Assembly: GCF_016741855.1 (NCBI RefSeq)
Contig: NZ_JAERRH010000001.1
Span: 682,001-746,000, forward strand
Reading direction: 5' to 3'
Source: Streptomyces musisoli
Lineage (GTDB): Bacteria; Actinomycetota; Actinomycetes; Streptomycetales; Streptomycetaceae
Length of the DNA: 64,000 nt
Shown: positions 54,240 to 62,318 of the stretch, piece by piece
Numbering within the stretch: position 1 is the first letter of the stretch
Layout of the letters: each line of letters begins with the position of its first letter
The notes under the pieces: model-generated
The model's input: only the letters and a program-made list of their open reading frames with translations
Database searches by the model: none
Told to the model about the DNA's origin: nothing
Position numbers and translations under genes: made by a program

Positions 54240-55132
54240 CACGCAGCTCCCTCGGTGGTGCGGTGGGTGCCGCGGTACGACTCCCAGGTCCAGGTGAGCG
54301 TCCGGCGGGCCATGACGCCGACGGCGTGCCGGCGGTAGCTCGCGGTGCCCCGGACGTCGTCGATCGGGTTGCAGGCGGCCGAGCACAGGTCCGCGAACCG
54401 CTTGGCGACCGACGGGGTGATGATCTTTCCGTTGTCCCAGAAGCCGCCCTCTTCGAGGGCCGCGTTCAGGAACTCCTCGGCGGCCTCGGCGCGGACCGGG
54501 GTGGGGGCGGCGGAGCCGATGCCGGTGCGCACGGTCCGGGTCACGGGGTGCAGGGCGAGACCGAAGGCGCACACGGCGATGACCATGGCGTTGCGGGTGC
54601 CGACCTTCGAGAACTGCTGCGGGCCGTCGGCCTTCCTGACGTGGACGGCGCGGATCAGCTCGTCGGGCTGGAGCGCGTTGCGCTTGACGCCCGTGTAGAA
54701 CGCGTCGATCGGGATGAGGCGGGTGCCCCGGGCCGCCGACTCCACCTCGACCTCGGCGCCGGCCGCGAGGAGGGCGGGGTGGGCGTCGCCGGCGGGCGAG
54801 GCGGTGCCGAGGTTGCCGCCGACGCCGCCGCGGTTGCGGATCTGCGGGGAGGCGACCGTGTGCGAGGCGAGCGCCAGGCCCGGCAGCTCGGCACGGAGGT
54901 TCTCCATGATCTGGGTGTACGGGACGGAGGCGCCCAGCCGTACGGTGTCCGCGCCGACCTCCCACTCGGAGAGGTCGCCGATGCGGTTGAGGTCGAGCAG
55001 GTACTCGGGCCGGCGGTGGTCGAAGTTGATCTCGACCATCACGTCGGTGCCACCAGCGATCGGCACAGCGGTGGGGTGCTCGGCCTTCGCGGCGAGCGCC
55101 TCCTCCCAGCTGGCGGGGCGAAGGAAGTCCAT
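54239..55132 (-). CDS. Xanthine dehydrogenase, FAD-binding subunit
   Basis: 297 aa, CoxM/XdhC-FAD type. FAD-binding motif AVPIAGGTDVMVEI and the second motif TVASPQIRNRGGVGGNLGTASPAGD are clear. ATG 55132 with AGAGAG upstream. First gene of the xdh operon, divergent from pucR. Confidence 0.95.
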   Translation of the reverse strand: MDFLRPASWEEALAAKAEHPTAVPIAGGTDVMVEINFDHRRPEYLLDLNRIGDLSEWEVGADTVRLGASVPYTQIMENLRAELPGLALASHTVASPQIRNRGGVGGNLGTASPAGDAHPALLAAGAEVEVESAARGTRLIPIDAFYTGVKRNALQPDELIRAVHVRKADGPQQFSKVGTRNAMVIAVCAFGLALHPVTRTVRTGIGSAAPTPVRAEAAEEFLNAALEEGGFWDNGKIITPSVAKRFADLCSAACNPIDDVRGTASYRRHAVGVMARRTLTWTWESYRGTHRTTEGAA

Positions 55133-55475
55133 GACCGGCTCTCTTCATTCGTCTAGTGGTCGTGCAGATTGAGCCAATCCACAGGTGGCTGGCCCGGCTC
55201 GTTCATGTCCTGTTAACGCGGAGTGGACTCAGTACACCGCCCTGTACTCCGGCGGGGTCAGTCACCGAAACCATGAAGGAGTTGGCTGGCCAGGGCAGGC
55301 ATCTTGTAGATTCGTATGAACGGAGGTCATCGGCAACCTCTCCGATTTCCTGGGGAAACGCGGGAAACGGCACGGAGAACGCACATCACGCCCCCGGGCG
55401 TCCGGTTCCGGGTGGCTCCCACCTCACCCTCCATGATCCATCGTAGGTTTCGAGACAAAGAACGGCGGCGACGAG
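55133..55475. promoter_or_regulatory. Divergent xdh / pucR control region
   Basis: 343 bases without a gene. It holds GATTG-AGC-CAATC (55167-55179), which covers a possible xdh -35, and AGTACA-CCGCCC-TGTACT (55231-55248). A possible pucR promoter is TTGGCT (55282) to TAGATT (55307-55312) with a 19-nt spacer. The leader to pucR would be about 160 nt. Confidence 0.5.
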
Positions 55476-57152
55476 ATGCGGCTGCGCGCACTGCTGGACA
55501 CCGACGCGCTGGGCCTGCGGCTGCTCGGCGGCGAGGACGAGCTGGACCGCTCGGTACGCGGGGTCATGACCACCGACCTGCGCGACCCGAGCCGCTACCT
55601 CTCCGGCGGTGAGCTGGTGCTGACGGGTCTGGCCTGGCGCCGGGACGAACACGATTCCGAACCGTTCGTGCGGATCCTGGTGCAGGCCGGGGTGGCGGCC
55701 CTCGCGGCCGGCGAGGCCGAGCTGGGCGATGTGCCGGACGACCTGGTGCTGGCCTGCGCCCGGCACCGGCTGCCGCTGTTCGCGGTGCACGAGTCGGTGG
55801 CGTTCGCGACGATCACCGAGCACGTCGTCCGGCAGGTCTCCGGCGAGCGCGCCGGAGACCTGGCCGCGGTCGTGGACCGGCACCGGCGGATGATGACCTC
55901 GGGTCCCGCCGGCGGCGGCCCGGACGTGGTCCTGGACCTGCTCGGCTCCGACCTGGACCTGCGGGCCTGGGTGCTCTCCCCCACCGGCCGGCTGATAGCC
56001 GGTTCCAAGGTGGCGGGCCCGGGGCTGCCCGCCGGCACCTGCGCCCGGCTCGCCGCCGAGCACCTGGCGGCCACCCGCACCGGCCGCCGCGGTCCGCACC
56101 GGGTCCTGCTGGACGGCACCACGTACTCCCTGTTCCCGATCCGCTCCTCCGGCCGGTCCCCGCAGGCCGCCCGCGATGTGCGCCAGACGGTCCTGTCGGA
56201 CTGGCTGCTGGCCGTGGAGGCGGACGCGGGCGACTGGCCCGGGGAGCGCCTGGACCTGCTCCAGGGCGTCACCCAGCTGATCGCCGTCGAGCGGGACCGC
56301 CGGGACGCGGCCCGCACGGTCCGGCGGCGGCTGGCCCAGGAGGTGCTGGAGCTGGTGCAGACGGGCGCCGCGCCCGCCGAGATCGCCGCCCGTCTGCGGG
56401 TGGCGGCGCCGGTGCTGCTGCCCGGGCTCGGGACGGCCCCGCACTGGCAGGTCGTGGTGGCCCGCGTGGAGTGGGAGGGCGAGCAGATCGAGGGCGGACC
56501 GGTCGCGCAGTCCCTGTTGGAGGAGGTGCTGGTCGACCCGCTGGCGACCGGCCCCGAGCCGTCCGACCGGATAGCCGTCGCGCACACCGGCGACGAGGCG
56601 ATCGCCCTGGTCCCGCTGCCCGCGGTCTCCTCCGAGCACGACGGCGGCCCGGAGACCGGTCTGCTCGCCGACACCCTGCTCCAGTCGGTGCGCGAGCCGC
56701 TGTCCGCCGGCCTGGACGACGACGGCCGGCTCACCCTCGGCGTCAGCGCGGCCGTGCACTCGGCGGAGGGCCTGCGCGGCGCCCTGGAGGAGGCCCGGCA
56801 CGCCCGCCGGGTGGCCGCCGCCCGCACCGGCCGGGTCTGCGCCGCCGGCCACCAGGAGCTGGCGTCGCACGTCCTGCTGCTGCCGTTCGTCCCCGACGAC
56901 GTCCGGCGTGCCTTCACGGCCCGCCTGCTGGACCCGCTGACCGACTACGACCGCCGGCACCGGGCCGAGCTGATCCCGACGCTGGAGGCGTTCCTCGACT
57001 GCGACGGCTCCTGGACCCGCTGCGCCACCCGCCTCCACCTGCACGTCAACACGCTGCGCTACCGGGTCGGCCGGATCGAGCAGTTGACGGGACGGGACCT
57101 CTCCCGCCTGGAGGACAAGCTGGACTTCTTCCTGGCCCTGCGCATGAGCTGA
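55476..57152 (+). CDS. pucR: PucR family transcriptional regulator
   Basis: 558 aa. The N-terminal PucR purine-catabolism domain (residues 1-125; VRGVMTTDLRDPSRYLSGGELVLTGL) is followed by a GGDEF-like/CdaR middle region. The C-terminal HTH_30 is LDCDGSWTRCATRLHLHVNTLRYRVGRIEQLTGRDL. Divergent from xdh, it probably controls purine-degradation genes, as PucR does in Bacillus. Start ATG 55476; ribosome-binding site weak (GGCGGCGACGAG). Confidence 0.92.
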   Translation: MRLRALLDTDALGLRLLGGEDELDRSVRGVMTTDLRDPSRYLSGGELVLTGLAWRRDEHDSEPFVRILVQAGVAALAAGEAELGDVPDDLVLACARHRLPLFAVHESVAFATITEHVVRQVSGERAGDLAAVVDRHRRMMTSGPAGGGPDVVLDLLGSDLDLRAWVLSPTGRLIAGSKVAGPGLPAGTCARLAAEHLAATRTGRRGPHRVLLDGTTYSLFPIRSSGRSPQAARDVRQTVLSDWLLAVEADAGDWPGERLDLLQGVTQLIAVERDRRDAARTVRRRLAQEVLELVQTGAAPAEIAARLRVAAPVLLPGLGTAPHWQVVVARVEWEGEQIEGGPVAQSLLEEVLVDPLATGPEPSDRIAVAHTGDEAIALVPLPAVSSEHDGGPETGLLADTLLQSVREPLSAGLDDDGRLTLGVSAAVHSAEGLRGALEEARHARRVAAARTGRVCAAGHQELASHVLLLPFVPDDVRRAFTARLLDPLTDYDRRHRAELIPTLEAFLDCDGSWTRCATRLHLHVNTLRYRVGRIEQLTGRDLSRLEDKLDFFLALRMS

Positions 57153-57207
57153 GGTCAGCGGGGGCGCGCGGGGGCCGAACCAGGTCACGCCCGCGCCCCA
57201 CTACTTT

Positions 57208-57221
57208 GTGAAATTTTTCAC
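57208..57221. promoter_or_regulatory. A/T-rich palindrome upstream of the TPR gene
   Basis: GTGAAA-TT-TTTCAC, a 14-bp inverted repeat strikingly AT-rich for this DNA, 84 nt before GTG 57305. Confidence 0.4.
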
Positions 57222-57304
57222 CCATCCTCTTGGCCGGGCGCCGCGATTGGTGCTGGAATGCCGCCACCACTCAACAGCTCGATGGCGTGCATGGGGAGGG
57301 CAAC

Positions 57305-58084
57305 GTGGCGCATACCGCCATGTCTGGTAAGGGAACGACCGGTGACGATCCACTCCAGACCGCGGTATGGCGGTTGCGCAGCCGGGCCTGCTGGGCCGAC
57401 GCGGCGGCGCTGCTGCCACCCGACCGCCCGGCGCCTGCGCTCCAGCGGGCCGCCCTGCTGGTCGAACGGTGCCTGTACACCGAACGGGGCTGGGAGGAGG
57501 CGGAGGACGCGCTGCGGACGGCGGAGGCGCTGGCGCACAGCGACGACGAGCGGGGGGCCGCCGCCTGCGAGCGGGGCCAGCTCGCCTACACGGCCACCCT
57601 GCACGGCGTCCGGGACCGCGCCGACGAGGCGCGGGCCGCGCTCGGGCGGGCGGCGGCGCTGGTGCCTCCGGGGACGCCGGGAAGGGCACTGCTGGACTTC
57701 CGCCGGGGTCTGATCGCCGAGAACCTGACCCGTTCCACGCAGGCGGCCCGCGCCGCGTACCGGCGCGCCCACGCGGGTGCGGCCGCGCACGCCGATCCCC
57801 TGCTGCTGTCCTTCACGTGGCGGCACCTGGCCGGACTCTCGCTGCGGGAGGGTGAGCTGGCCGACGCGCGGCACGGCTTCGCCGAATCGCTGCGCATCCG
57901 GGAGGAGTTGGGCTACCTGGTGGGGACGGCCCCGGCGCTGGCGTCCCTCGCCGACACGGAGGACGAGCCGGAGGCGTCCCGCCTCCGCGAGGAGGCACGC
58001 CGCCTGTTCCGGCTCCTCGGCGGCGTACCGACCTGGCTGTCCCGCCAGCTGACACCACCTACGCCGGGGGCGGCTACGGCGTAG
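57305..58084 (+). CDS. TPR-like helical repeat protein
   Basis: 259 aa, all-helical. At least four helical-hairpin repeats of 35-40 residues (ALQRAALLVERCLYTERGWEEAEDALRTAEAL; RGAAACERGQLAYTATLHGVRDRADEARAALGRAAAL; LTRSTQAARAAYRRAHAGAAA; LREGELADARHGFAESLRIREELG) indicate tetratricopeptide architecture. GTG start 4 nt after GGGGAGGG. No catalytic or export signals; probably a cytoplasmic scaffold. Partner unknown. Confidence 0.75.
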   Translation: MAHTAMSGKGTTGDDPLQTAVWRLRSRACWADAAALLPPDRPAPALQRAALLVERCLYTERGWEEAEDALRTAEALAHSDDERGAAACERGQLAYTATLHGVRDRADEARAALGRAAALVPPGTPGRALLDFRRGLIAENLTRSTQAARAAYRRAHAGAAAHADPLLLSFTWRHLAGLSLREGELADARHGFAESLRIREELGYLVGTAPALASLADTEDEPEASRLREEARRLFRLLGGVPTWLSRQLTPPTPGAATA

Positions 58085-58087
58085 GGC

Positions 58088-58245
58088 GCGGAGGAGGCCG
58101 GTGAAGTTCAGCTCGCGCCGGTGAAGTTCAGCACGCCGGTGAGGTTCAGCGCGTGCCCGCGAGGTTCAGCACACCGGTGAAGTTCAGCGTGCCCCCGTGA
58201 GGTTCAGCACGTGCCCGTGCGGTTCAGCTCGCGCCCGCGAAGTGG
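58088..58245. repeat. Tandem copies of the GntR gene's 3' end
   Basis: Seven copies of a 16-22-bp unit with core GTGAAGTTCAGC. The genuine 3' end of the GntR gene (TGA at 58224-58226) is one of them. Each unit repeats the stop with flanking codons (F-A-G-A-S-stop in the unit most like the gene). Confidence 0.9.
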
Positions 58246-58997
58246 TCGGCCACCAGGTGCCGCACGACGTCGGCGTTCCCCGCGGCCAGCGCGTCCAGCA
58301 GGGCCAGGTGTTCCGCCGCGTCCGCGACCAGGCCCGCCCGGCCGTGCCGGACCGGTGGCCACTGGGACCGGCGATGGAGGTCCTCGGCGATCCGGACCAG
58401 CTGCTCGTTGCCCGCCAGGGCGAGCAGCGCCCGGTGGAAGGCGCGGTCGGACTCCGCGTACGTCGCCGGGCAGCCGGCGGCCGCCGCGCGCACCGTCTCC
58501 TCGGCCAGGGGCCGCAGCTCGGCCCACCGCTCGGCCGGCACCGTGCGTGCGAGCCGCAACATCACCGGCACCTCGATGAGCGCGCGCACCTCCGCCAGCT
58601 CGGCCAGCTCCCGCGCGCCCCGCTCGATCACCCGGAAGCCGCGGTTGGGCACGACCTCGACGGCGCCCTCCAGCGCGAGCTGCTGCATGGCCTCCCGCAC
58701 CGGCGTGGCCGAGACGCCGAAGCGCTCCCCGAGCACCGGCGCCGAATAGACCTCGCCCGGCTTCAGGTCACCGGTGGCCAGTGCCGTGCGCAGCGCGTCC
58801 AGGATCTGCCCGCGCACCGAGGAGCGCCGCACCTCGACCCGCGCCCCGGGGACCGGCCGCTCGCCGTGCGTGTGCTCGCCGCGGGCCGCGCAGGGCACCG
58901 CGGCGTCCCGCTCCCGGTCCGCGGCGGCCGCCGGCCGCTGCTCCGGCACCCGGGCGGCGGCCGGCGCGCCTGGGGAGCCCTGCACGCCGTGCTTCAC
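58224..58997 (-). CDS. GntR family (FadR/FCD-type) transcriptional regulator
   Basis: 257 aa. A disordered Ala/Arg-rich N-terminus of about 55 residues precedes the wHTH (LGERFGVSATPVREAMQQLALEGAVEVVPNRGFRV). The helical FCD effector domain follows (EVRALIEVPVMLRLA...ESDRAFHRALLALAGNEQL...DHFAGAS). GTG 58997 is favoured by AGGAGG 4 nt upstream; ATG 59033 lacks a site. Ligand and regulon not evident; divergent from the iron gene. Confidence 0.85.
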   Translation of the reverse strand: MKHGVQGSPGAPAAARVPEQRPAAAADRERDAAVPCAARGEHTHGERPVPGARVEVRRSSVRGQILDALRTALATGDLKPGEVYSAPVLGERFGVSATPVREAMQQLALEGAVEVVPNRGFRVIERGARELAELAEVRALIEVPVMLRLARTVPAERWAELRPLAEETVRAAAAGCPATYAESDRAFHRALLALAGNEQLVRIAEDLHRRSQWPPVRHGRAGLVADAAEHLALLDALAAGNADVVRHLVADHFAGAS

Positions 58998-59111
58998 GGG
59001 TCCTCCTGGCGGCTTGTCGGCACTTGGGGTCATTGACGACGGGTTGTCGGTTGTCCGTCAAGCACCATAGGCGCACCGGGCGGCAGTGCAAACTCCGGTG
59101 CGAAATAGGTA

Positions 59112-59126
59112 AGGTAAGGCTTACCT
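59112..59126. promoter_or_regulatory. Iron box (DmdR/IdeR-type)
   Basis: AGGTAAGGCTTACCT, a perfect inverted repeat around G matching the core of the DtxR/IdeR box consensus (TTAGGTTAGGCTAACCTAA). It lies 52 nt before the FhuF-type gene and predicts repression when iron is plentiful. Confidence 0.9.
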
Positions 59127-59177
59127 CTGCATCCCAGTCCGCGATCGCGGACGCGTCCAAGGACCGGTGGTTCCGCC

Positions 59178-60020
59178 ATGCCCGCTGCGGCCTCGCCGCT
59201 CACCGCCGCCTACGACCGCCTCGGCGCGGTCTTCCCGGGGCTGACCGTGACCGAGCTGGGCCCGGACGACCCCGCACCGCGGGGCGCGGGCTGGGTCGGC
59301 GCCGCCGGACTCGCGGCGGGCGGCGCGGAGTTGGACGCCTTCCTGGCCTGGGACGGAGCGCAGGTGGTGCGGGACTACGGCCGCCCGGCCCGCCCGGACG
59401 TCGTCGCGAGCTTCGGCCTGCACCGTTACGCCTGGCCCGCCTGTCTGCTGATCACCGTTCCGTGGTTCCTGCACCGCCGCGTGCCCCGGCTGCCCGTGAC
59501 GCATGTCTCCTACGACCGCACCGCCGGCCGGATGGCCGTACGCCGCCCCGTCTCCGTCGCCTGTCTGCCGGGCGACCCCGCGGCCGCGCTGCCCGGCGCC
59601 GTCGTCGTACCGGACGAGGAGGCGCTGCGGGCCGAGGTGCGGGCGGCCGCGGCCGAGCACCTGGAGCCGGTGCTGGCGGCCTTCGGACCCCGGATGCGGC
59701 GGCGCGGACGCGCACTGTGGGGCATGGCGACCGACGAGCTCGTGGAGGGGCTGTGGTACGTCGCCGGGCTGCTGGGCGAGCGGGAGGCGGAGCGGGCCGT
59801 CCGGGAGCTGGCACTGCTGCTGCCGGGGGCGACCCTGCCGTACGCCGGGTCGGCCGGGTTCCGGGTGCTGACGGGTCCGGACGGCACGCCGCTGCCCACC
59901 CGGGACCGGGCGAGCTGCTGCATGTTCTACACCGTCCGCCCAAAGGACACCTGTGCGACGTGTCCGCGTACCTGTGACGACGCCCGCATCGCCAAACTCG
60001 CTTCCGCTGCGGCCGCTTGA
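59178..60020 (+). CDS. FhuF-type siderophore ferric-iron reductase (2Fe-2S)
   Basis: 280 aa. The C-terminal signature C-C-x(10)-C-x(2)-C (RASCCMFYTVRPKDTCATCP) is the 2Fe-2S site of FhuF ferric-siderophore reductases. The preceding domain holds the FhuF core (ASFGLHRYAWPACLLITVPWFLHRRVP). It releases iron from imported siderophores in the cytoplasm. The iron box upstream fits. ATG 59178; a weak AAGGA lies 14 nt upstream. Confidence 0.88.
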   Translation: MPAAASPLTAAYDRLGAVFPGLTVTELGPDDPAPRGAGWVGAAGLAAGGAELDAFLAWDGAQVVRDYGRPARPDVVASFGLHRYAWPACLLITVPWFLHRRVPRLPVTHVSYDRTAGRMAVRRPVSVACLPGDPAAALPGAVVVPDEEALRAEVRAAAAEHLEPVLAAFGPRMRRRGRALWGMATDELVEGLWYVAGLLGEREAERAVRELALLLPGATLPYAGSAGFRVLTGPDGTPLPTRDRASCCMFYTVRPKDTCATCPRTCDDARIAKLASAAAA

Positions 60021-60334
60021 GGCTCCGTCAGGGACGGAACGCAGCCCTCCGCCCACTAGGATCACGGCCACCGGACCGCCCTGCGCGGACCGGCTCCCGA
60101 ACAGGTGATTCACACCTTCCTCACGCGTCGCGGGAACTTTCCGCGGAACCACTCGTACGGGTAGTCTTATTCGAACTCAACTCCCGCCCCTCACGCGGCA
60201 GTTCGAGCAGAACGCCGTCCTGGGCCTCCCTCTGGCACCTCCTTGGCGGCCTCTTGCCCCGAAACCCCCTGAGGGCCGTCGGGAGTGGGCCACTATGGCG
60301 GGCGTTACGCCCTATCCCAATGCAAGGGACCCAG
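60021..60334. promoter_or_regulatory. Intergenic region before the DUF2637 gene
   Basis: 314 bases, no gene. A possible -10, TAGTCT, lies at 60160-60165 after GGAAC motifs near 60131 and 60143, but the spacing does not fit a standard promoter. Confidence 0.3.
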
Positions 60335-61378
60335 ATGAGACTGACCGACATATCGCTGAACTGGTTGCTGCCGGGCGCCGTACTGCTCCTGGGCATGCTG
60401 GCGGCGGTGGCGGTGCTCGCGCGCGGCAAGCGCTCCTCCGGGGAGAACGCGAGCGCGGACGACTCGTGGGAGCGCAGCGAGGAGCGCCGCAGGCGCAAGG
60501 AGGCCATCTACGGCACGGCCTCCTATGTACTCCTGTTCTGCTGTGCGGCGGTGGCGGCGGCCCTGTCCTTCCACGGCCTCGTCGGCTTCGGCGAACAGAA
60601 CCTCGGGCTGACCGACGGGTGGCAGTACCTGGTGCCGTTCGGCCTGGACGGTGCGGCGATGTTCTGTTCCGTCCTCGCGGTGCGCGAGGCCAGCCACGGT
60701 GACGCCGCCCTCGGCTCCCGGATACTCGTGTGGCTGTTCGCCGCGGCGGCGGCCTGGTTCAACTGGGTGCACGCGCCCCGCGGCGTGGGGCACGCCGGCG
60801 CGCCGCAGTTCTTCTCCGGCATGTCGCTGTCGGCGGCCGTGCTGTTCGACCGGGCGCTGAAGCAGACCCGCCGGGCCGCGCTGCGCGAGCAGGGCCTGGT
60901 GCCGCGTCCGCTGCCGCAGATCCGGATCGTCCGCTGGGTGCGGGCGCCCCGTGAGACCTACCGGGCCTGGTCGCTGATGCTGCTGGAGGGCGTGCGCAGC
61001 CTCGACGAGGCGGTCGAGGAGGTCCGCGAGGACAAGCGGCAGAAGGACGAGACCCGGCAGCGGCGGCGCGACCAGCAGCGTGTGGAGCGGGCCCAGCTGA
61101 AGGCGATCAGCCGCGGTCACCGTGGCTTCGTCGGCCGGGGCGGGGGGCGGCAGGTCGAGGTGCAGGCGGTGGAGCGCGGCCCCGCCCCGGCGACCGCGGA
61201 GCCTGCCATATCCACCGCGGAACAGCTGCCCGTCCGCTCTCGGCCCTCCCTTCAGCCGGTCCGCGGCAAGACTGAACCGGTGACCCTCGACCTCACCGCC
61301 GAGGACGACACCATGGCACTGCCGCGCCTGGACTCCCTGGAGCGCAAGCTCAAGGACCTGGAGCAGCAGTTCGGCTGA
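60335..61378 (+). CDS. DUF2637 domain membrane protein
   Basis: 347 aa. Four membrane helices in the first 190 residues (LLPGAVLLLGMLAAVAVLA; ASYVLLFCCAAVAAALSFHGL; YLVPFGLDGAAMFCSVLAV; RILVWLFAAAAAWFNWVHAP) match DUF2637, known from Streptomyces plasmids (SpdB-like) and chromosomes. The C-terminal 150 residues are a charged coiled-coil and linker (EEVREDKRQKDETRQRRRDQQRVERAQLKAI) ending LERKLKDLEQQFG. ATG 60335 with AAGGGA 5 nt upstream. No plasmid or integrative genes accompany it. Confidence 0.85.
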   Translation: MRLTDISLNWLLPGAVLLLGMLAAVAVLARGKRSSGENASADDSWERSEERRRRKEAIYGTASYVLLFCCAAVAAALSFHGLVGFGEQNLGLTDGWQYLVPFGLDGAAMFCSVLAVREASHGDAALGSRILVWLFAAAAAWFNWVHAPRGVGHAGAPQFFSGMSLSAAVLFDRALKQTRRAALREQGLVPRPLPQIRIVRWVRAPRETYRAWSLMLLEGVRSLDEAVEEVREDKRQKDETRQRRRDQQRVERAQLKAISRGHRGFVGRGGGRQVEVQAVERGPAPATAEPAISTAEQLPVRSRPSLQPVRGKTEPVTLDLTAEDDTMALPRLDSLERKLKDLEQQFG

Positions 61379-61429
61379 CCTACGGCCCACGGTGCGAGGG
61401 AACGGGACGGGGCGTGACCACGGCGGTCA

Positions 61430-61565
61430 CGCCCCGTCCCGTTTCCGTCGTCGGATCACGCCGTCACGTCCCGTTCCCTCGTCGGATCGCGCCGCTTCGG
61501 CGCCGAGTCCGTCTTCGGATCACGGTACGTCTTCGGATCACGCCGCCTCGGCACCGAGTTCGAAC
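61430..61565. repeat. Tandem copies of the ATP-binding gene's 3' end
   Basis: On the minus strand, TGATCCGAAGACG-like units follow the gene's end four times. One downstream block (about 61485-61517) repeats the final codons G-A-E-A-A-stop region with few changes. A hairpin (GGGGCGTGACC / GGTCACGCCCC) at about 61409-61434 could end both converging transcripts. Confidence 0.8.
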
Positions 61566-62011
61566 CACACCGACTTGCCCACCCCGTGCGTCCGTACGCC
61601 CCAGGAGTCGGCCAGGGACTGCACCAGCAGCAGGCCCCGGCCGTGGGTGTCGTCGTCCGGATCCGGGACGTGCAGTTCGGGTCTGCGGGCCACGAAGTCC
61701 CGTACCTCCACCCGCAGTCCGCCGGGTTCCACCACGGCCGTGAGGACGGCGTCGTCGTCGGTGTGGACGAGCGCGTTGGTGACGAGTTCACTGGTGAGCA
61801 GTTCGGCGATCTCCGAACGACCCGGTTTGCCCCAGTGCCGCAGCAGTTCGCGCAACGCCCGGCGTGCCTCCGGCACCGCCCTGAGGTCCGCCCGGCCCAG
61901 ACTGCGCCGGAGCCGCCGCGCGTGTTCCGTGATGGTGTCGGTCTCTTCCCCCGTAGTCGCCGAGAAGGCCCCTACGGTCAAGGGACCGCCTCCTCGTGCC
62001 TGCCTCTTCAT
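61538..62011 (-). CDS. ATP-binding anti-sigma-factor-like protein (HATPase_c_2)
   Basis: 157 aa, GHKL ATPase of the RsbW/SpoIIAB-like type abundant in Streptomyces. N-box ELLTSELVTNALVHTDDD, G1 VEVRDFVARRPELHVPDPDDDTHGRGLLLVQSLAD and G2 GVGKSVWFEL are present. ATG 62011 is chosen; the ribosome-binding site is weak (GCGGGGGT). It may sequester a sigma factor or phosphorylate an anti-anti-sigma factor; no partner is adjacent. Confidence 0.85.
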   Translation of the reverse strand: MKRQARGGGPLTVGAFSATTGEETDTITEHARRLRRSLGRADLRAVPEARRALRELLRHWGKPGRSEIAELLTSELVTNALVHTDDDAVLTAVVEPGGLRVEVRDFVARRPELHVPDPDDDTHGRGLLLVQSLADSWGVRTHGVGKSVWFELGAEAA

Positions 62012-62318
62012 GACCCCCGCCTGCACGCCGCCGGTCCCTGCCCCTCCTGGTCGAACACGTTCACGGGGGGATGCTTGCCCAGCAGGCTCCCGGGCAGTCC
62101 TGACGTATGCCCGATGCCCGGTGGTTCGGCCACATCCGCACCCGGCCCCGGCCGGCCGCCGGGCCGTGCCCGCACCGCGCCTCGGGCACCCCGGACGCCG
62201 CTGGACGCCACGGACGCCCCGCGACGGCGGCCCGGCTCGCTCCGGCACCGGCGGTCGGCACGCCGTCACGTCCCGTGAAACTGGCCGAAATCCGCTCCTC
62301 CGGCAGGAGCGGCACGCC
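62012..62318. other. Intergenic region without identified features
   Basis: 307 bases, very GC-rich; open frames are compositional shadows and no clear hairpin or promoter was found. Confidence 0.4.

Noticed and set aside
60335..61378. Remnant of an integrated plasmid, because DUF2637/SpdB-like proteins occur on plasmids
   Set aside because: No integrase, replication, transfer gene, attachment-site tRNA or composition change nearby; DUF2637 proteins are also common on chromosomes.
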